NCBI RefSeq assembly: GCF_003465825.1
Contig: NZ_QSBV01000004.1
Span: forward strand, 68,205-132,204
DNA from: Collinsella sp. AF02-46-1
GTDB taxonomy: Bacteria; Actinomycetota; Coriobacteriia; Coriobacteriales; Coriobacteriaceae
DNA length: 64,000 bases
Direction: 5' to 3'
Below are positions 17,631 to 29,370 of the stretch, piece by piece (the first letter of the stretch is position 1; every line of letters begins with the position of its first letter). Under the pieces are notes generated by a model. That model had not been told where the DNA came from. It saw nothing but the letters and a program-made list of their open reading frames with translations, and did not search any database. Position numbers and translations under genes: made by a program.

Positions 17631-18485
17631 CTACTTGAGTCCGGGCAGGCGGGTGTAGGGGAACGAGCGCTCTAAGAACTCGGAGCAGCGGGCGTAATCT
17701 TTGGCAAAGTAGCTGCTATAGAGCGAATCGAGTACGTATTGCACGGCGATATGGCTGGCGAACTGCGTGATGCGGTGCGTCATGCTCTCGTGGTCGCTTA
17801 CCGTGAGATAGGCGGCAAAGCCGGGGTGAATGCGGGCACAGTACGGCGTGCCGATGACGATGACCGGGACATGTCGACTGCTAAGGATCGGCAAGATCTC
17901 CTTGAGGTTGGGGGCAAGGCCGCTGTAGGAGATGATGATTGCCACATGGTCGGGACCCGAGGCGAGCGCCGTGCGCACCTGCGCCTCGACGCTGTCGTGG
18001 CACGTCGCGCTTTTGCCGGCGGAAAGCAGGCGATCGCGGAACATTCCCGCTGGATACAGGTTATGCGAGCCCGTGTAGATGTCCACGGTGCCGGCGCGCA
18101 TGATGAGCTTGGCGGCGTGGTCGAGCTGTGCAGGGTCGAGCAGCTCCTGCGTTTCGGCCAAGGTGGTCTGGTAGAGCCCCTCCATGCGCTCCATCACCTG
18201 CGCAGGGGTGGAGGTGGCATCGAAGGGAAAGTTGATGTCCACGTCGCGCCGGTTGCCCGCCTCGGTCGCCTGGCGGATGAGCTCGACCTTGAGGTCTTTG
18301 AATCCCTCGAGGCCGAGCTTTTTGCAAAAGCGGTGCACGCTCGCGACCGAAACGTTGGCGCACGCGGCAAATTCCTTAATGGAAAGCCCGCGCACATCCT
18401 CGCCCATGGCGAGGGCCGTTCGCCCAAGTTGTTGCTCGGTGGGGGTGAGGCTTTTGCCCTGCGTGATCTTCCGCCTGATATCCAT
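17631..18485 (-). CDS. RpiR/MurR-type sugar-responsive transcriptional regulator
   Basis: A 284-aa regulator. The N-terminal RpiR helix-turn-helix (LSIKEFAACANVSVASVHRF, then CKKLGLEGFKDLK) spans residues 30-75. A SIS phosphosugar-binding domain begins around residue 115 (TVDIYTGSHNLYPAG) and includes AIIISYSGLAPNLKEI. TAGGAGC before the ATG at 18485 supports this start over longer frames. The next gene upstream on the same strand is the 863-aa glycosidase, 272 bases away across a repeat element. It probably controls nearby glycoside genes in response to a sugar phosphate; the target is inferred from position only. Confidence 0.85.
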   Translation of the reverse strand: MDIRRKITQGKSLTPTEQQLGRTALAMGEDVRGLSIKEFAACANVSVASVHRFCKKLGLEGFKDLKVELIRQATEAGNRRDVDINFPFDATSTPAQVMERMEGLYQTTLAETQELLDPAQLDHAAKLIMRAGTVDIYTGSHNLYPAGMFRDRLLSAGKSATCHDSVEAQVRTALASGPDHVAIIISYSGLAPNLKEILPILSSRHVPVIVIGTPYCARIHPGFAAYLTVSDHESMTHRITQFASHIAVQYVLDSLYSSYFAKDYARCSEFLERSFPYTRLPGLK

Positions 18486-18560
18486 ATGGCTCCTATGCGT
18501 TTGCGTCGCGATAAACCAATCATAGCGATAAATAAAACGTTCGGCTTGGCTGGGAGTTTT

Positions 18561-18706
18561 GGTCCGCCGGTCTATGAACGACGGACCGCTCGACGCTGCG
18601 CGGGCCCTTGGCACGGCACCTTGGGCTTCAATCGTCGGGCGCGTGCGGAAGCACACATCCCTCCTCTTTCGGCCCAATTTGCCGCACCAGGGGCCCGCTC
18701 GCTGTT
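18561..18706 (-). other. Nested hairpin element, diverged copy C
   Basis: GGTCCGCCGGTCTATGAACG followed by ACGGACC forms stem 1 (with mismatches), followed by the constant GCTCGACGCTGCGCGGGC. An outer stem GCGGGCCCTTGG pairs with CCAGGGGCCCGC, ending in GCTCGCTGTTG. The inner hairpin is degenerate. Constant parts match copies A (16490) and B (25539) when read on the plus strand; the strand here follows the flanking genes. Confidence 0.55.
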
Positions 18707-18757
18707 GTGGGCTCAACATAGGGCGCTGTCCTTGTTGGGCCGTTTGCGCCCGGGGCG

Positions 18758-21349
18758 TTACCCGAGCACGCGTACGGGCCCCAAGAGACCGCTGGGCTCG
18801 GAGGGCTCGGTCATGCCGAACACGTCGGGGACGGCATGGTCGAGGGTGTTGATGATATCGATCGCAAGCGCGTGCTCGCCGGCCAAAAGCGCGCCGGCCT
18901 CAAAGCAGTAAGGCGGACAGATGCGCGTGCCGAGGGATTTGCCGTCGAGGGTGACGGTTGCGGTCTCAAAGACCTCGCCAAGGTCGATGACGGTGCGGGT
19001 GGCCGCTTCGCCCAGGACAAAGGAAGCCTGGTAGCGGAATGTGCCGGCCTTGCCGGGGAACTCGGCCGAGGAAAGGTCGTGCAGGTCTGCAAGCTCAACA
19101 GACTCGCCAAAGGCATCGGTGCCAGGGGCAGAGAAGGCAACCGCCCAGGGCCCGTCGACGCATGTGGCTTCGTCTTCGGCGGTTGCCACAGCAACGGAAC
19201 CTGTAGCCCCAAGGACCACGATGCAGCTCTCGTAGGGAGCCAGCTCGAGCGTGCCGTCAAAGGCGGCGGGCTCGGTGCCGTTGAGCAGATCGAGGCGCGC
19301 GCCTGCAACGGGTGTGCCGTCGGCAAGCGCAATCTGAGTGGAGATACCCTGCTTGGGATGCTCGTTGACGAGCATCAGATAGGTCTCGCCCGCCCGCTCG
19401 TAGCGCAGTGCGCGCAGCCAGGGCTGGGGCTCGGCGCAAACCACGGTCTGCATGCCGGTGTTGGCAAGTGTGTCTGCGAGCTCGGTGGTCGCCAGGAGCT
19501 TGATGCCGGCGACCGCGGCTGCATCCAGGGAGGCAAAGCCCTCGCGACCTGCAGCGTCACCGTCGTAGCGCTTGTTCGGCAACTCATCCAGCGCGTACAC
19601 GGCAACACCTGCGGCTGCGGCACGCGCGGCAAAGTCGAGCACGGCTTCGCCGACAAACTCGGCTCCGGGCATCACCAGGCAGCGGTATGCCTGGCCGTTC
19701 ACGCTAAAGCCGCTACCGTCTGCGGCAATTTCAACGGCATAGCGCCCTGCGTCCTCAAATGCCTCTGCCGGCACGATGTCAAAGTCGACCTGCGCGCGCA
19801 TAAGCTCGGAGGCGGCATGCTGCATAAAGTTCGCCTCGCCTGCCCACTCGGCGTCCGCATGGTAGAGAAGCGCCACCGGGGTCGTTGCGCGCCCGCCGCT
19901 CAGCAGGCTCGCCGTACGGTTCATGTAGCTCATAAGCTGCCCAAAGTGTGCAAACTGGGGGTTTTGGCCATGCGCATAGAAATGCGGCGGGCAGTCCCAG
20001 TCGGGGAAGGCGGCCATGCTAAAGGCATGCGGCACAAACCAATTGACGCCGCGCACCAAAAAATGATCGGCGATCCACTTCATCTCGCGTAGGCCTTCGT
20101 GCCATCCAAATGCGCCAAAGACCTCGGCCATGCAGCGCCCCTGCTTTTTGGGGTCGAGGTGTGCTGCCGAGGAGCCCAGCTTGGGCAGCACGTAGTTATA
20201 GAACTCGAGGTCCCACACGCCGCGTCCGTAGCTGTGAAGGCCGCGGTCCATGCCGGGTACCAGCTGGTTGATCACGATGTCGACGCCCGCCATGTCCTGA
20301 CCGCCCACGGCGCGGAAGTAGTGCCCGGCGCCCACGCCCAGGCGCGCGTGGCAGTCCTTGTCCTCGATAACGTGGCCGATGTACTGCACGCCGCGCGCGC
20401 GGCACCAGTCTCCGAGCTGGTCGCAGAAGCACTCCTTATAGAGGGTGCTCGCGATGTCCATATAGACGTGGCGTACGTGCGCGCCGGCCGGCTCGCGGTC
20501 CCACAGGTGCGGGAGCTCGGCCAGGTAGCGCTCGCCCAGTGCCGCGCGCAGGCGACGCTCAAGCTCGGCCGACCAGGGTAGGGGCGCGGTGGCCTTGCCG
20601 ATGAGCGTGTCCGAGATGCCATCGGGGCCCGTGGTGCCCTTCTCGTTGGCAAATCCGGGCTCATCGGAGAAAAAGCCCAAGATGGTCTTGCCAAACTCAT
20701 CGCCCAGATGCTCAAAATGCGGCTCGTAGACAGCATCGATGAGCTGCGCCACCGAGGCGCGGTCGACCATATTGATGTAGTCCTCGTTGTAGGAGGTCTT
20801 GCCGCTCGTGAACATCACGCATGCCTGCGTGAGGCCCGCAGGTGCATCGAAGACCAGGCGGCTGGGGTTGCCGTCTGCATCGTCGATTACTCGGTAAGCG
20901 ACGTCGACGGGGCTGCCGTCCTGCATAAATGTCACGCCGTAGAAGCGCTCCGTTTTGTCGAGCATGTTGGCGAGCGCGATGCTCGCGGCGGACGTGGGGC
21001 CCACGATGTCGAACGTGCGGTGCGTGAGCACGATCTTGCGGAGCTCGGGCACGGCCTCCTTGACGGCGCCGTTGGCAAAGCCCGTGGGGAAGTGCGCGTC
21101 GTCCAAGATCCAGAGCTTAAGGCCCAGCTGCCTGCACTCGTCAATGACAAAGCGCAAGTCGCGCCACCAGCCCTCGCCGCAAAAATCGGGGTGTGGGCGG
21201 CTTTCGAGACAGACCTCGTGGATGTCGGCGCCGGCGATCTTTTCCAGATACTCGGCAATGGTCTTATGGCTCTCGCCCTTCATCCACAAAAACGGAAGCA
21301 CGTGGTTGTCGTATGTGCCCTCGAGCACCTGCTGATAGTACGCGGTCAT
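18758..21349 (-). CDS. Large putative glycoside hydrolase (GH106/GH2-like architecture)
   Basis: An 863-aa protein without an evident signal peptide. The first 560 residues look like a TIM-barrel glycosidase (PFLWMKGESHKTIAEYLEKI; LKLWILDDAHFPTGFANGAV; GFFSDEPGF with candidate acid Glu). There is a class-I amidotransferase-like segment near 600-680 (VALLYHADAEWAG, CLVMPGAEFVG). A C-terminal galactose-binding-like sandwich follows (TRTVIDLGEVFETATVTLDG). This layout is shared by rhamnosidase-like and other uncharacterised glycosidases. AAGGAGG before the ATG at 21349 fixes the start. It is divergent from an AraC regulator, which likely controls it. The sugar is unknown. Confidence 0.65.
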   Translation of the reverse strand: MTAYYQQVLEGTYDNHVLPFLWMKGESHKTIAEYLEKIAGADIHEVCLESRPHPDFCGEGWWRDLRFVIDECRQLGLKLWILDDAHFPTGFANGAVKEAVPELRKIVLTHRTFDIVGPTSAASIALANMLDKTERFYGVTFMQDGSPVDVAYRVIDDADGNPSRLVFDAPAGLTQACVMFTSGKTSYNEDYINMVDRASVAQLIDAVYEPHFEHLGDEFGKTILGFFSDEPGFANEKGTTGPDGISDTLIGKATAPLPWSAELERRLRAALGERYLAELPHLWDREPAGAHVRHVYMDIASTLYKECFCDQLGDWCRARGVQYIGHVIEDKDCHARLGVGAGHYFRAVGGQDMAGVDIVINQLVPGMDRGLHSYGRGVWDLEFYNYVLPKLGSSAAHLDPKKQGRCMAEVFGAFGWHEGLREMKWIADHFLVRGVNWFVPHAFSMAAFPDWDCPPHFYAHGQNPQFAHFGQLMSYMNRTASLLSGGRATTPVALLYHADAEWAGEANFMQHAASELMRAQVDFDIVPAEAFEDAGRYAVEIAADGSGFSVNGQAYRCLVMPGAEFVGEAVLDFAARAAAAGVAVYALDELPNKRYDGDAAGREGFASLDAAAVAGIKLLATTELADTLANTGMQTVVCAEPQPWLRALRYERAGETYLMLVNEHPKQGISTQIALADGTPVAGARLDLLNGTEPAAFDGTLELAPYESCIVVLGATGSVAVATAEDEATCVDGPWAVAFSAPGTDAFGESVELADLHDLSSAEFPGKAGTFRYQASFVLGEAATRTVIDLGEVFETATVTLDGKSLGTRICPPYCFEAGALLAGEHALAIDIINTLDHAVPDVFGMTEPSEPSGLLGPVRVLG

Positions 21350-21463
21350 GGATCCTCCTTGGCTCGATCGATCTGCTGCATAGCACAGATTATGGACGCG
21401 TCGGCGCGTTCTGCTAATATCTGAATCACGACGAACTATGACCAAATCAACGATTGGCAAGCC

Positions 21464-24066
<2,603 letters not shown>

Positions 24067-24206
24067 TCGACAAGATGGGTGCCACCGGGGAAAAGCCTTG
24101 GGATGGGCTCGTGATTCGAGTCCCCACCTTAGCATTTGAACCATTTGGCACTATAATCACCATAGGCATGCGCATAACGTTGCGCTGAATCAAGAGGAGA
24201 AAACGT

Positions 24207-24743
24207 ATGGGTCTGTTTGACATGTTCAAGAAGAAGGCTGAGCCCGCGGTTGCCGCTGCTCCGGCCTCCATCTCTGCTTCTGCCGGCGCCGACGTGCTGT
24301 GCTCGCCCGTCAAGGGCAAGGTCATCAAGATGGCCGACGTGCCCGATCCCGTCTTTGGTGGCGAGGTTCTGGGCAAGGGCTGCGCCGTGTGGCCCGAGGA
24401 CGATCTGGTCTACGCTCCCTGCGACGGCAAGGTGACCGTCACCATGGGTCACGCCGTGGGCCTGCAGTCCGATAGCGGCATCGAGGTTCTGGTGCACGTT
24501 GGCGTCGATACCGTCAACATGAACGGCGACGGCTTCGAGGGCTTCGTCAAGGCCGACGATGTCGTTAAGGCTGGCCAGCCCATGCTCAAGATCGACCGCG
24601 CCAAGATCGCTGCTGCCGGTTACAAGGACTGTGTCGTCGTGGCCGTGTCCAACACCGCCGAGTTTGCCGACGTTGAGCTCGCCGTCGAGGCCGACTCCGC
24701 TGTCGCCGCCGGCGACGCCATCGTTAAGGTCGTCCGCAAGTAA
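24207..24743 (+). CDS. Free-standing PTS glucose-type EIIA
   Basis: A 178-aa cytoplasmic phosphocarrier that passes phosphate from HPr to EIIB. ADVLCSPVKGKVIKMADVPD opens the domain, GHAVGL has the assisting His82, and GIEVLVHVGVDTVNM carries the phospho-accepting His97. The first 28 residues form an Ala/Pro-rich linker preceded by the amphipathic start MGLFDMFKKK, as in enterobacterial IIA-Glc, which touches the membrane. AGAGGAG precedes the start, and a possible -10 TATAAT is at 24152. Both EIIBC permeases in this window lack IIA, so this protein is their likely partner in trans and may also mediate regulation. Confidence 0.92.
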   Translation: MGLFDMFKKKAEPAVAAAPASISASAGADVLCSPVKGKVIKMADVPDPVFGGEVLGKGCAVWPEDDLVYAPCDGKVTVTMGHAVGLQSDSGIEVLVHVGVDTVNMNGDGFEGFVKADDVVKAGQPMLKIDRAKIAAAGYKDCVVVAVSNTAEFADVELAVEADSAVAAGDAIVKVVRK

Positions 24744-24768
24744 ACTGCGACAACATAAGGATGTGCAA

Positions 24769-24799
24769 GGGTGGTCGGGTTATCCGGCCGCCCTTTTTT
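24769..24799 (+). terminator. Terminator after EIIA
   Basis: GGGTGGTCGG pairs with CCGGCCGCCC, with a GGTTAT-type loop, followed by TTTTTTA. Confidence 0.8.
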
Positions 24800-24976
24800 A
24801 ATGGGCCGAGTGGGCGCATTTTATTGCAGGGGGCTTGCTTTATAGGCCGTTCGTTCGTCAAATTGAGCCGCCTGCGCTTTTGTGACGCAGGGGGTTGGGC
24901 CTGGCCGCTAATATGGACTTGCTGTTACGACGTGCGCTGCGCAGGGAACGCGGCGCCGCTTGTTTGGAGGAACAAC

Positions 24977-25534
24977 ATGAAAAAGAAGCTGCTGCTTGCG
25001 CCCCTCATGGCCGTCTTGGTTGCGTGCGTGGTCCTGCTTTCCGGCTGCGGAGGCCCTTCGGTCGAGGAACTCATCACCAAGGACCTTACGACTCAGTTTG
25101 ATGAGGTTAAGAACGGCGGCGATGACTTCCTTTCCGGTCTGGAAGAGGCTTCGGGCGACGAGTTTGAGCAGCTGGGCATCGATCCCAAGGAATACGCCAA
25201 GAGCTATCTCGAGGGTTTTGATTACAAGATCGGTGATGTGACGGTCGATGAGGACAAGGGCACCGCGACCGCCGAGGTTACCATCACCTGCAAGTCCATG
25301 AATAAGATCGTCGAAGATTTCGCCACCCAGTATCAGGAGAAGATCGCGGCGCTCGATACGATGCCTTCCGAGGACGACCTGTACAAGATGGCCGGCCAGG
25401 TCATGGTCGACGTGACCAAGGCCGCTAAGACCAAGGACACCAAGGTTACCTTCAAGTACACCGCCAATGACGATGGCGAGTGGTCTGCTGACGATTCCGC
25501 AACCACCGAGATGATGAATGCGATGATGAGCTAG
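24977..25534 (+). CDS. Lipoprotein of unknown function
   Basis: A 185-aa exported lipoprotein. MKKKLLLAPLMAVLVACVVL is followed by LSGC, a clear lipobox with Cys at about residue 24. The mature part is acidic, with GDDFLSGLEEASGDEF, KIGDVTVDEDKGTATAEVTI and TKVTFKYTANDDGEW, resembling small NTF2-like or DUF5105-type lipoproteins; I could not assign a family. GGAGG lies nine bases before the ATG. It follows a terminator and has its own start region. The nested hairpin element copy B begins four bases after its stop codon. Confidence 0.75.
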   Translation: MKKKLLLAPLMAVLVACVVLLSGCGGPSVEELITKDLTTQFDEVKNGGDDFLSGLEEASGDEFEQLGIDPKEYAKSYLEGFDYKIGDVTVDEDKGTATAEVTITCKSMNKIVEDFATQYQEKIAALDTMPSEDDLYKMAGQVMVDVTKAAKTKDTKVTFKYTANDDGEWSADDSATTEMMNAMMS

Positions 25535-25538
25535 GGGA

Positions 25539-25686
25539 GTTACGCGGTTCTACGAACCGCGTAACTGCTCGACGCTGCGCGGGCACCAGAGCGACAACTT
25601 GTCATTCAAAGAGGACGGCATGACCAGAAGGTCTATGCCGTCCTCTTTTCATGCCAATTTGTTCGCTCTGGTGCCCGCTCGCTGTC
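25539..25686 (+). other. Nested three-stem element with covariation (copy B)
   Basis: Stem 1 is TTACGCGGTTC/GAACCGCGTAA. The constant CTCGACGCTGCGCGG follows. The outer stem GGGCACCAGAGCGACAA pairs with TTGTTCGCTCTGGTGCCC. The inner stem AGAGGACGGCATGACC pairs with GGTCTATGCCGTCCTCT and is followed by TTTCATGCCAA and GCTCGCTGTC. Compared with copy A, all three stems have different sequences yet pair; the unpaired segments TTGTCATTCAAA, TTTCATGCCAA and CTCGCTGTC are the same. Confidence 0.75.
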
Positions 25687-25828
25687 CGTCCTCTACCTGC
25701 GGCGTTGCCATGGTAGTCATTGGGGCGGCACTTGGGGACGTTCCTTTTCTGCCGGCAGTTGGGGACACTCCTTGCGCCAGCGTTGCATCGAATGCTCGGG
25801 AAAATACGAGCCGGTATTTGGCCGAATA

Positions 25829-25977
25829 GCGGGTCACGGTTTCCGGATGGCGTGGGTTGCGGAAAGTGCGACCCGGAATATTGCTCTGAAACGGGATGCC
25901 GTTTCCCCGACAAGGCTCAACCGGAAAGCGCATCCCATTCTGAGGCGGCAAAACGGGATGCGCTTTCCGCGCGACAG
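25829..25977. repeat. GCGACCCGG/CGGGATGCGCTTTCC repeat cluster
   Basis: Alternating inverted units include TGCGACCCGG, AACGGGATGCCGTTTCC, and GGAAAGCGCATCCCATT facing AACGGGATGCGCTTTCC. The same family occurs at 42541-42712. The cluster fills most of the 475-base gap between the lipoprotein and the HAD gene, together with copy B above and a scrambled CATTGGGG segment near 25709-25760. Confidence 0.8.
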
Positions 25978-26009
25978 AATCTATCCAGCCGTGTTGAGCG
26001 ACAGCCCCG

Positions 26010-26678
26010 CTACTCGCCCAGAATCAGCGCCGAGAGCTCGTCTTGGGTGTCCACCACGTAGTCGGCGCCGGCGGACTCCAGCTCTGCGCGGCCGCGGAAG
26101 CCCCAGCTGACACCGGCGCTCTTGAGGCCGGCATTGTGACCGGTCAGGACGTCGACATTGGAATCGCCCACATAGAGTGTGGTTGCCGGGTCGGCGCCTA
26201 GCTCTTTCATCACATGCAGCGTAACAGGCGCCTCGGGCTTGGGAGGAAGCGCATCGACGCGGCCCTGCACCAGCGCAAAGCGCTCGGAACCAAAGTATTT
26301 CTCGATAAGCGGAGCGGCCGAGACGTGGTCCTTGTTAGTGAGCACGGCAAGCTGCACACCCGCGGCGCGCAGGCGGTCGAGCATCTCGATCGTGCCGGCG
26401 TACGGTGCGGTGTGGTCCTCCTTGTGCTCGCCGTAGTAAGCCCTAAACTCGGCAAGCGTCTGCTCAAACATACGGCTGTCGCCCGCGTACTCGGCGGGCA
26501 TAAAGCGCTCAACCAGCTTGAGCATGCCGTTTCCCACCTTGTAACGGTACTCGTCAACGGCAAACGTGGGCCAGCCGTGCGTCTCGCAGGTATGGTTGCC
26601 GGCGGCCGCCAGGTCCTCGAGCGTGTTGAGAATGGTGCCGTCCAGGTCAAAGATCACATGGGAAAAAGCTGCTGCCAT
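26010..26678 (-). CDS. HAD-family phosphatase (phosphoglycolate-phosphatase-like)
   Basis: A 222-aa hydrolase with the HAD motif I FDLDGTILNTLED at residues 10-22, motif II VLTNK near 110, and motif IV LYVGDSNVDVLTGHNAG near 170. The helical cap between motifs I and II fits the Gph/PGMB subfamily. The substrate is a small phosphate ester, not defined by sequence. GGAG upstream of the ATG at 26678 supports this start over 26741. It is the last gene of the minus-strand run that begins with nikR and the hyp genes, but the 105-base gap to hypE leaves co-transcription uncertain. Confidence 0.85.
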   Translation of the reverse strand: MAAAFSHVIFDLDGTILNTLEDLAAAGNHTCETHGWPTFAVDEYRYKVGNGMLKLVERFMPAEYAGDSRMFEQTLAEFRAYYGEHKEDHTAPYAGTIEMLDRLRAAGVQLAVLTNKDHVSAAPLIEKYFGSERFALVQGRVDALPPKPEAPVTLHVMKELGADPATTLYVGDSNVDVLTGHNAGLKSAGVSWGFRGRAELESAGADYVVDTQDELSALILGE

Positions 26679-26783
26679 GGGTGCTCCTGCCGCTTGAGTT
26701 GTAAAACGCACCCCATGATACTGGGCATGCGTGCCGGGCATGTTTGGAATCTGAATATCTTTAATAGCCCTGAGCCTTTGTCG

Positions 26784-27818
26784 TTAGCAAATCCTCGGCA
26801 GCTGTTCTCCCACGAGCATGTCGAGGATGCGGGTCGAGCCCCAGCCGGTGCGTACGCGCACGGCGGGACGGGCGCCCTCGGCAAGTGGCAGCACGCGACC
26901 GATGATGGCGGCGTTCTCGCCGTAGCGGGCGGCGCGCATGGCTGCCAGCGCGGCATCGGCTTGCTCGGCCGGCACCACGGCAACCATCTTGCCCTCGTTT
27001 GCCACCTGCAGCACATCGTAACCGAGCATCTCACATGCCGCCTGCACGTCGGGGCGCACGGGCACGGCATCCTCGTCGATCTCCATGGCAACGCCGCTGG
27101 CCTGGGCAAACTCGTTGAGCGTGGATGCCAGGCCGCCGCGCGTGGGGTCGCGGAAGCAGCGGGTGTCGGGGGCGGCGGCGAGCACGTCGGCAATCAGATG
27201 ATTGAGCGGCGCAGCATCGCTTTCGATGTCGCTCGAAAACGCCAAGCCCTCGCGCTGGCTCATGATGGCGATGCCGTGGTCGCCTAGCGTACCCGATACC
27301 AGGATGGCGTCGCCGGGCCGACAGTTCGCACCGCTGAGCGTTACGCCCGCGGGCACTTCGCCCACGCCGGCGGTATTGATGTAGACGCCGTCGGCACCGC
27401 CACGCTCGACCACCTTGGTGTCGCCGGTGATTATGGACACGCCCGCCTCGCGCGCCGTTTCGGCCATGGTCTGCACAATCTGGCGCAGCTTGTCCATGGG
27501 ATAGCCCTCTTCGAGGATAAAGCCGCATGAGAGGTAGCGCACGTTAGCGCCCGAGGTCGCGACGTCGTTGACGGTTCCGCATACGGCGAGTCGGCCGATA
27601 TTGCCGCCGGGGAAGAACTGCGGCGTTACCACAAAGCTGTCGGTCGACATGGCGATTCGCCCGCTTGCGGGCAGTGCGGCGACACCGGCATCGTTGCCCG
27701 CAAGCAGCTCGGGCGACCCAAAGGCATCCAGAAAGACCTCATCGATAATGCGCTTCATCATCTGGCCGCCGGAGCCGTGGCCCAGCAGGACAGTGCTATC
27801 GGTGGCAGTACGGGACAT
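26784..27818 (-). CDS. hypE: Hydrogenase maturation protein HypE
   Basis: A 344-aa enzyme that dehydrates a carbamoyl group on its C-terminal cysteine to make the cyanide ligand of [NiFe] hydrogenase. It opens with LLGHGSGGQMMKRII, has the AIR-synthase-type ATP fold (GNDAGVAALP, ISTGDTKVVERG-like segment), and ends in PRIC, the reactive terminal cysteine. Length is normal. It follows hypD by 48 bases on the same strand. A hydrogenase itself is not in the window, so the client enzyme lies elsewhere. Confidence 0.95.
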   Translation of the reverse strand: MSRTATDSTVLLGHGSGGQMMKRIIDEVFLDAFGSPELLAGNDAGVAALPASGRIAMSTDSFVVTPQFFPGGNIGRLAVCGTVNDVATSGANVRYLSCGFILEEGYPMDKLRQIVQTMAETAREAGVSIITGDTKVVERGGADGVYINTAGVGEVPAGVTLSGANCRPGDAILVSGTLGDHGIAIMSQREGLAFSSDIESDAAPLNHLIADVLAAAPDTRCFRDPTRGGLASTLNEFAQASGVAMEIDEDAVPVRPDVQAACEMLGYDVLQVANEGKMVAVVPAEQADAALAAMRAARYGENAAIIGRVLPLAEGARPAVRVRTGWGSTRILDMLVGEQLPRIC

Positions 27819-27866
27819 ATCGAAAACTCCAATCGTGGGTGGTGCCGGTACGCGGGGGCGTCCGGG

Positions 27867-28979
27867 CTAGTCGCGGTATCTAAAGTACGCCGCGCAGCTG
27901 CCTTCGGAGCTCACCATGCAGGGGCCGACGGGGTGTTCGGGCGTACATGCGTGGCCGAACAGCGGGCAGTCGCTCGGTGTGATGGCTCCGCGAAGCACGT
28001 CGCCGCAGCGGCACCCGCGTGGCTCGACCGTCGCCTCAACGGGCACGTCAAAGCGGGCGCCGGCATCAAAGCGCGCGAATTCGGGTCGGATGGAAAGACC
28101 CGAAGCCGCAATCGGCCCCAGCCCGCGCCACGTGGTGTCGCATGGCTCAAACACCTGCTCGACCAGCTGGCGCGCTACGGGATTGCCGTCTGCATTGACG
28201 CCACGGCGGTAGGCGTTGTCGATTGCGGGCCTGTGCTCGACAATCATCTGGACCAGCATGCAGATGCCCTGCAAGATATCGACCGGCTCAAACCCGGTGA
28301 CTACGCCGGGGGTCTCGAACTCATCGACCAAAAACCCAAAGGGTGCCAGGCCTGTGATGGTAGCGACGTGACCAGGCAGGATAAAGCCGTCGATGGCGGT
28401 CTCGGGGTCGTTGGAGATCGCACGCAGAGCCGGCGGCGTGGTCTTGTGAGCACAGTAGACCGAGAAGTTCTGGAGCCCGCGCGCGTCGGCCTCCAGGATA
28501 GCGGCGGCAATGGTGGGCGTTGTGGTCTCAAAGCCGACGCCCATAAAGATGACCGGGCGTTCGGGATTTTGCTCGGCAATGTCGAGTGCGTCGAGCGGAG
28601 AGTAGACGATGCGGATGTCGCGCCCCGCCGCCTTTTGCGCGGCAAGCGAGGTGGACGATCCGGGCACGCGCATCATGTCGCCAAAGGTGGTGATGATGGC
28701 GCCGTCCATGTTGGAAAGCGCGATTGCGTGATCGATGTCGCGGTTGGCGGTGACGCAAACGGGGCACCCCGGGCCGCTTAGCAGTTTGAGCCCCGTCGGC
28801 ATAATGGAGCGAAAGCCATAGCGGCCAATGCTCACGGTATGCGTACCGCAGACTTCCATAAGGTTGATGCTGCGGTTGCCGACAAGCTCATGAATACGAT
28901 CGATGAGCTCGCGGGCCAGCTTGGGGTCGCGAAATGCCGAAAAGTCGATACCGGAGCGAACCGGCTGCGCCGCCGCCAC
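27867..28979 (-). CDS. hypD: Hydrogenase maturation protein HypD
   Basis: A 370-aa iron-sulfur protein that with HypC assembles the Fe(CN)2CO unit. The motifs MEVCGTHTVSIGRYGF, LLSGPGCPVCVT and CRCGDVLRGA hold the conserved cysteines for the [4Fe-4S] cluster and the active pair. The start is a GTG at 28979 whose G is also the last base of the hypC stop codon TAG, so the two genes are translationally coupled. The product ends with a cysteine-containing C-terminal segment as in the family. Confidence 0.95.
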   Translation of the reverse strand: MAAAQPVRSGIDFSAFRDPKLARELIDRIHELVGNRSINLMEVCGTHTVSIGRYGFRSIMPTGLKLLSGPGCPVCVTANRDIDHAIALSNMDGAIITTFGDMMRVPGSSTSLAAQKAAGRDIRIVYSPLDALDIAEQNPERPVIFMGVGFETTTPTIAAAILEADARGLQNFSVYCAHKTTPPALRAISNDPETAIDGFILPGHVATITGLAPFGFLVDEFETPGVVTGFEPVDILQGICMLVQMIVEHRPAIDNAYRRGVNADGNPVARQLVEQVFEPCDTTWRGLGPIAASGLSIRPEFARFDAGARFDVPVEATVEPRGCRCGDVLRGAITPSDCPLFGHACTPEHPVGPCMVSSEGSCAAYFRYRD

Positions 28980-29239
28980 TAGTATGCCTCGGCTGGGTTG
29001 GTGGCGAGTTGGTCCTCTTTGGCCAGCTCGGTCATGGTATTGACGAGCTCGAGTGTCTCTTGGGCTTCCTGCTCGTCGACAATCTGAATGCCAAAGCCGG
29101 CGTGCACGAGAATATAGTCGCCTACCTGTGCCGTCGGCACGAGGCGCAGCGAAACGGGGCGCTCGATGCCCATCATGTCGACGGTCGCCTTAAGGTCGTC
29201 GTCGCGTTTGACCACTTTACCGGGAACGGCAAGGCACAT
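28979..29239 (-). CDS. hypC: Hydrogenase maturation chaperone HypC
   Basis: An 86-aa chaperone that carries the iron centre from HypD to the hydrogenase large subunit. MCLAVPGKV at the start provides the essential Cys2, which is exposed after Met removal. VGDYILVHAGFGIQIVDEQE is the usual barrel-and-helix part. It overlaps hypD by one base and lies 131 bases downstream of hypF. Confidence 0.95.
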   Translation of the reverse strand: MCLAVPGKVVKRDDDLKATVDMMGIERPVSLRLVPTAQVGDYILVHAGFGIQIVDEQEAQETLELVNTMTELAKEDQLATNPAEAY

Positions 29240-29370
29240 AATGTTCCCCTTTTATACGTTTTGCGCTGGATAGGCGCCTAATTACCCATCAGTTGATGGT
29301 AGCGCTCGCGGGAGTCACGAGCAAACGCGTTACACCTGTGAGACGGCGGCGCGCAGGCTGGCAAAACAGC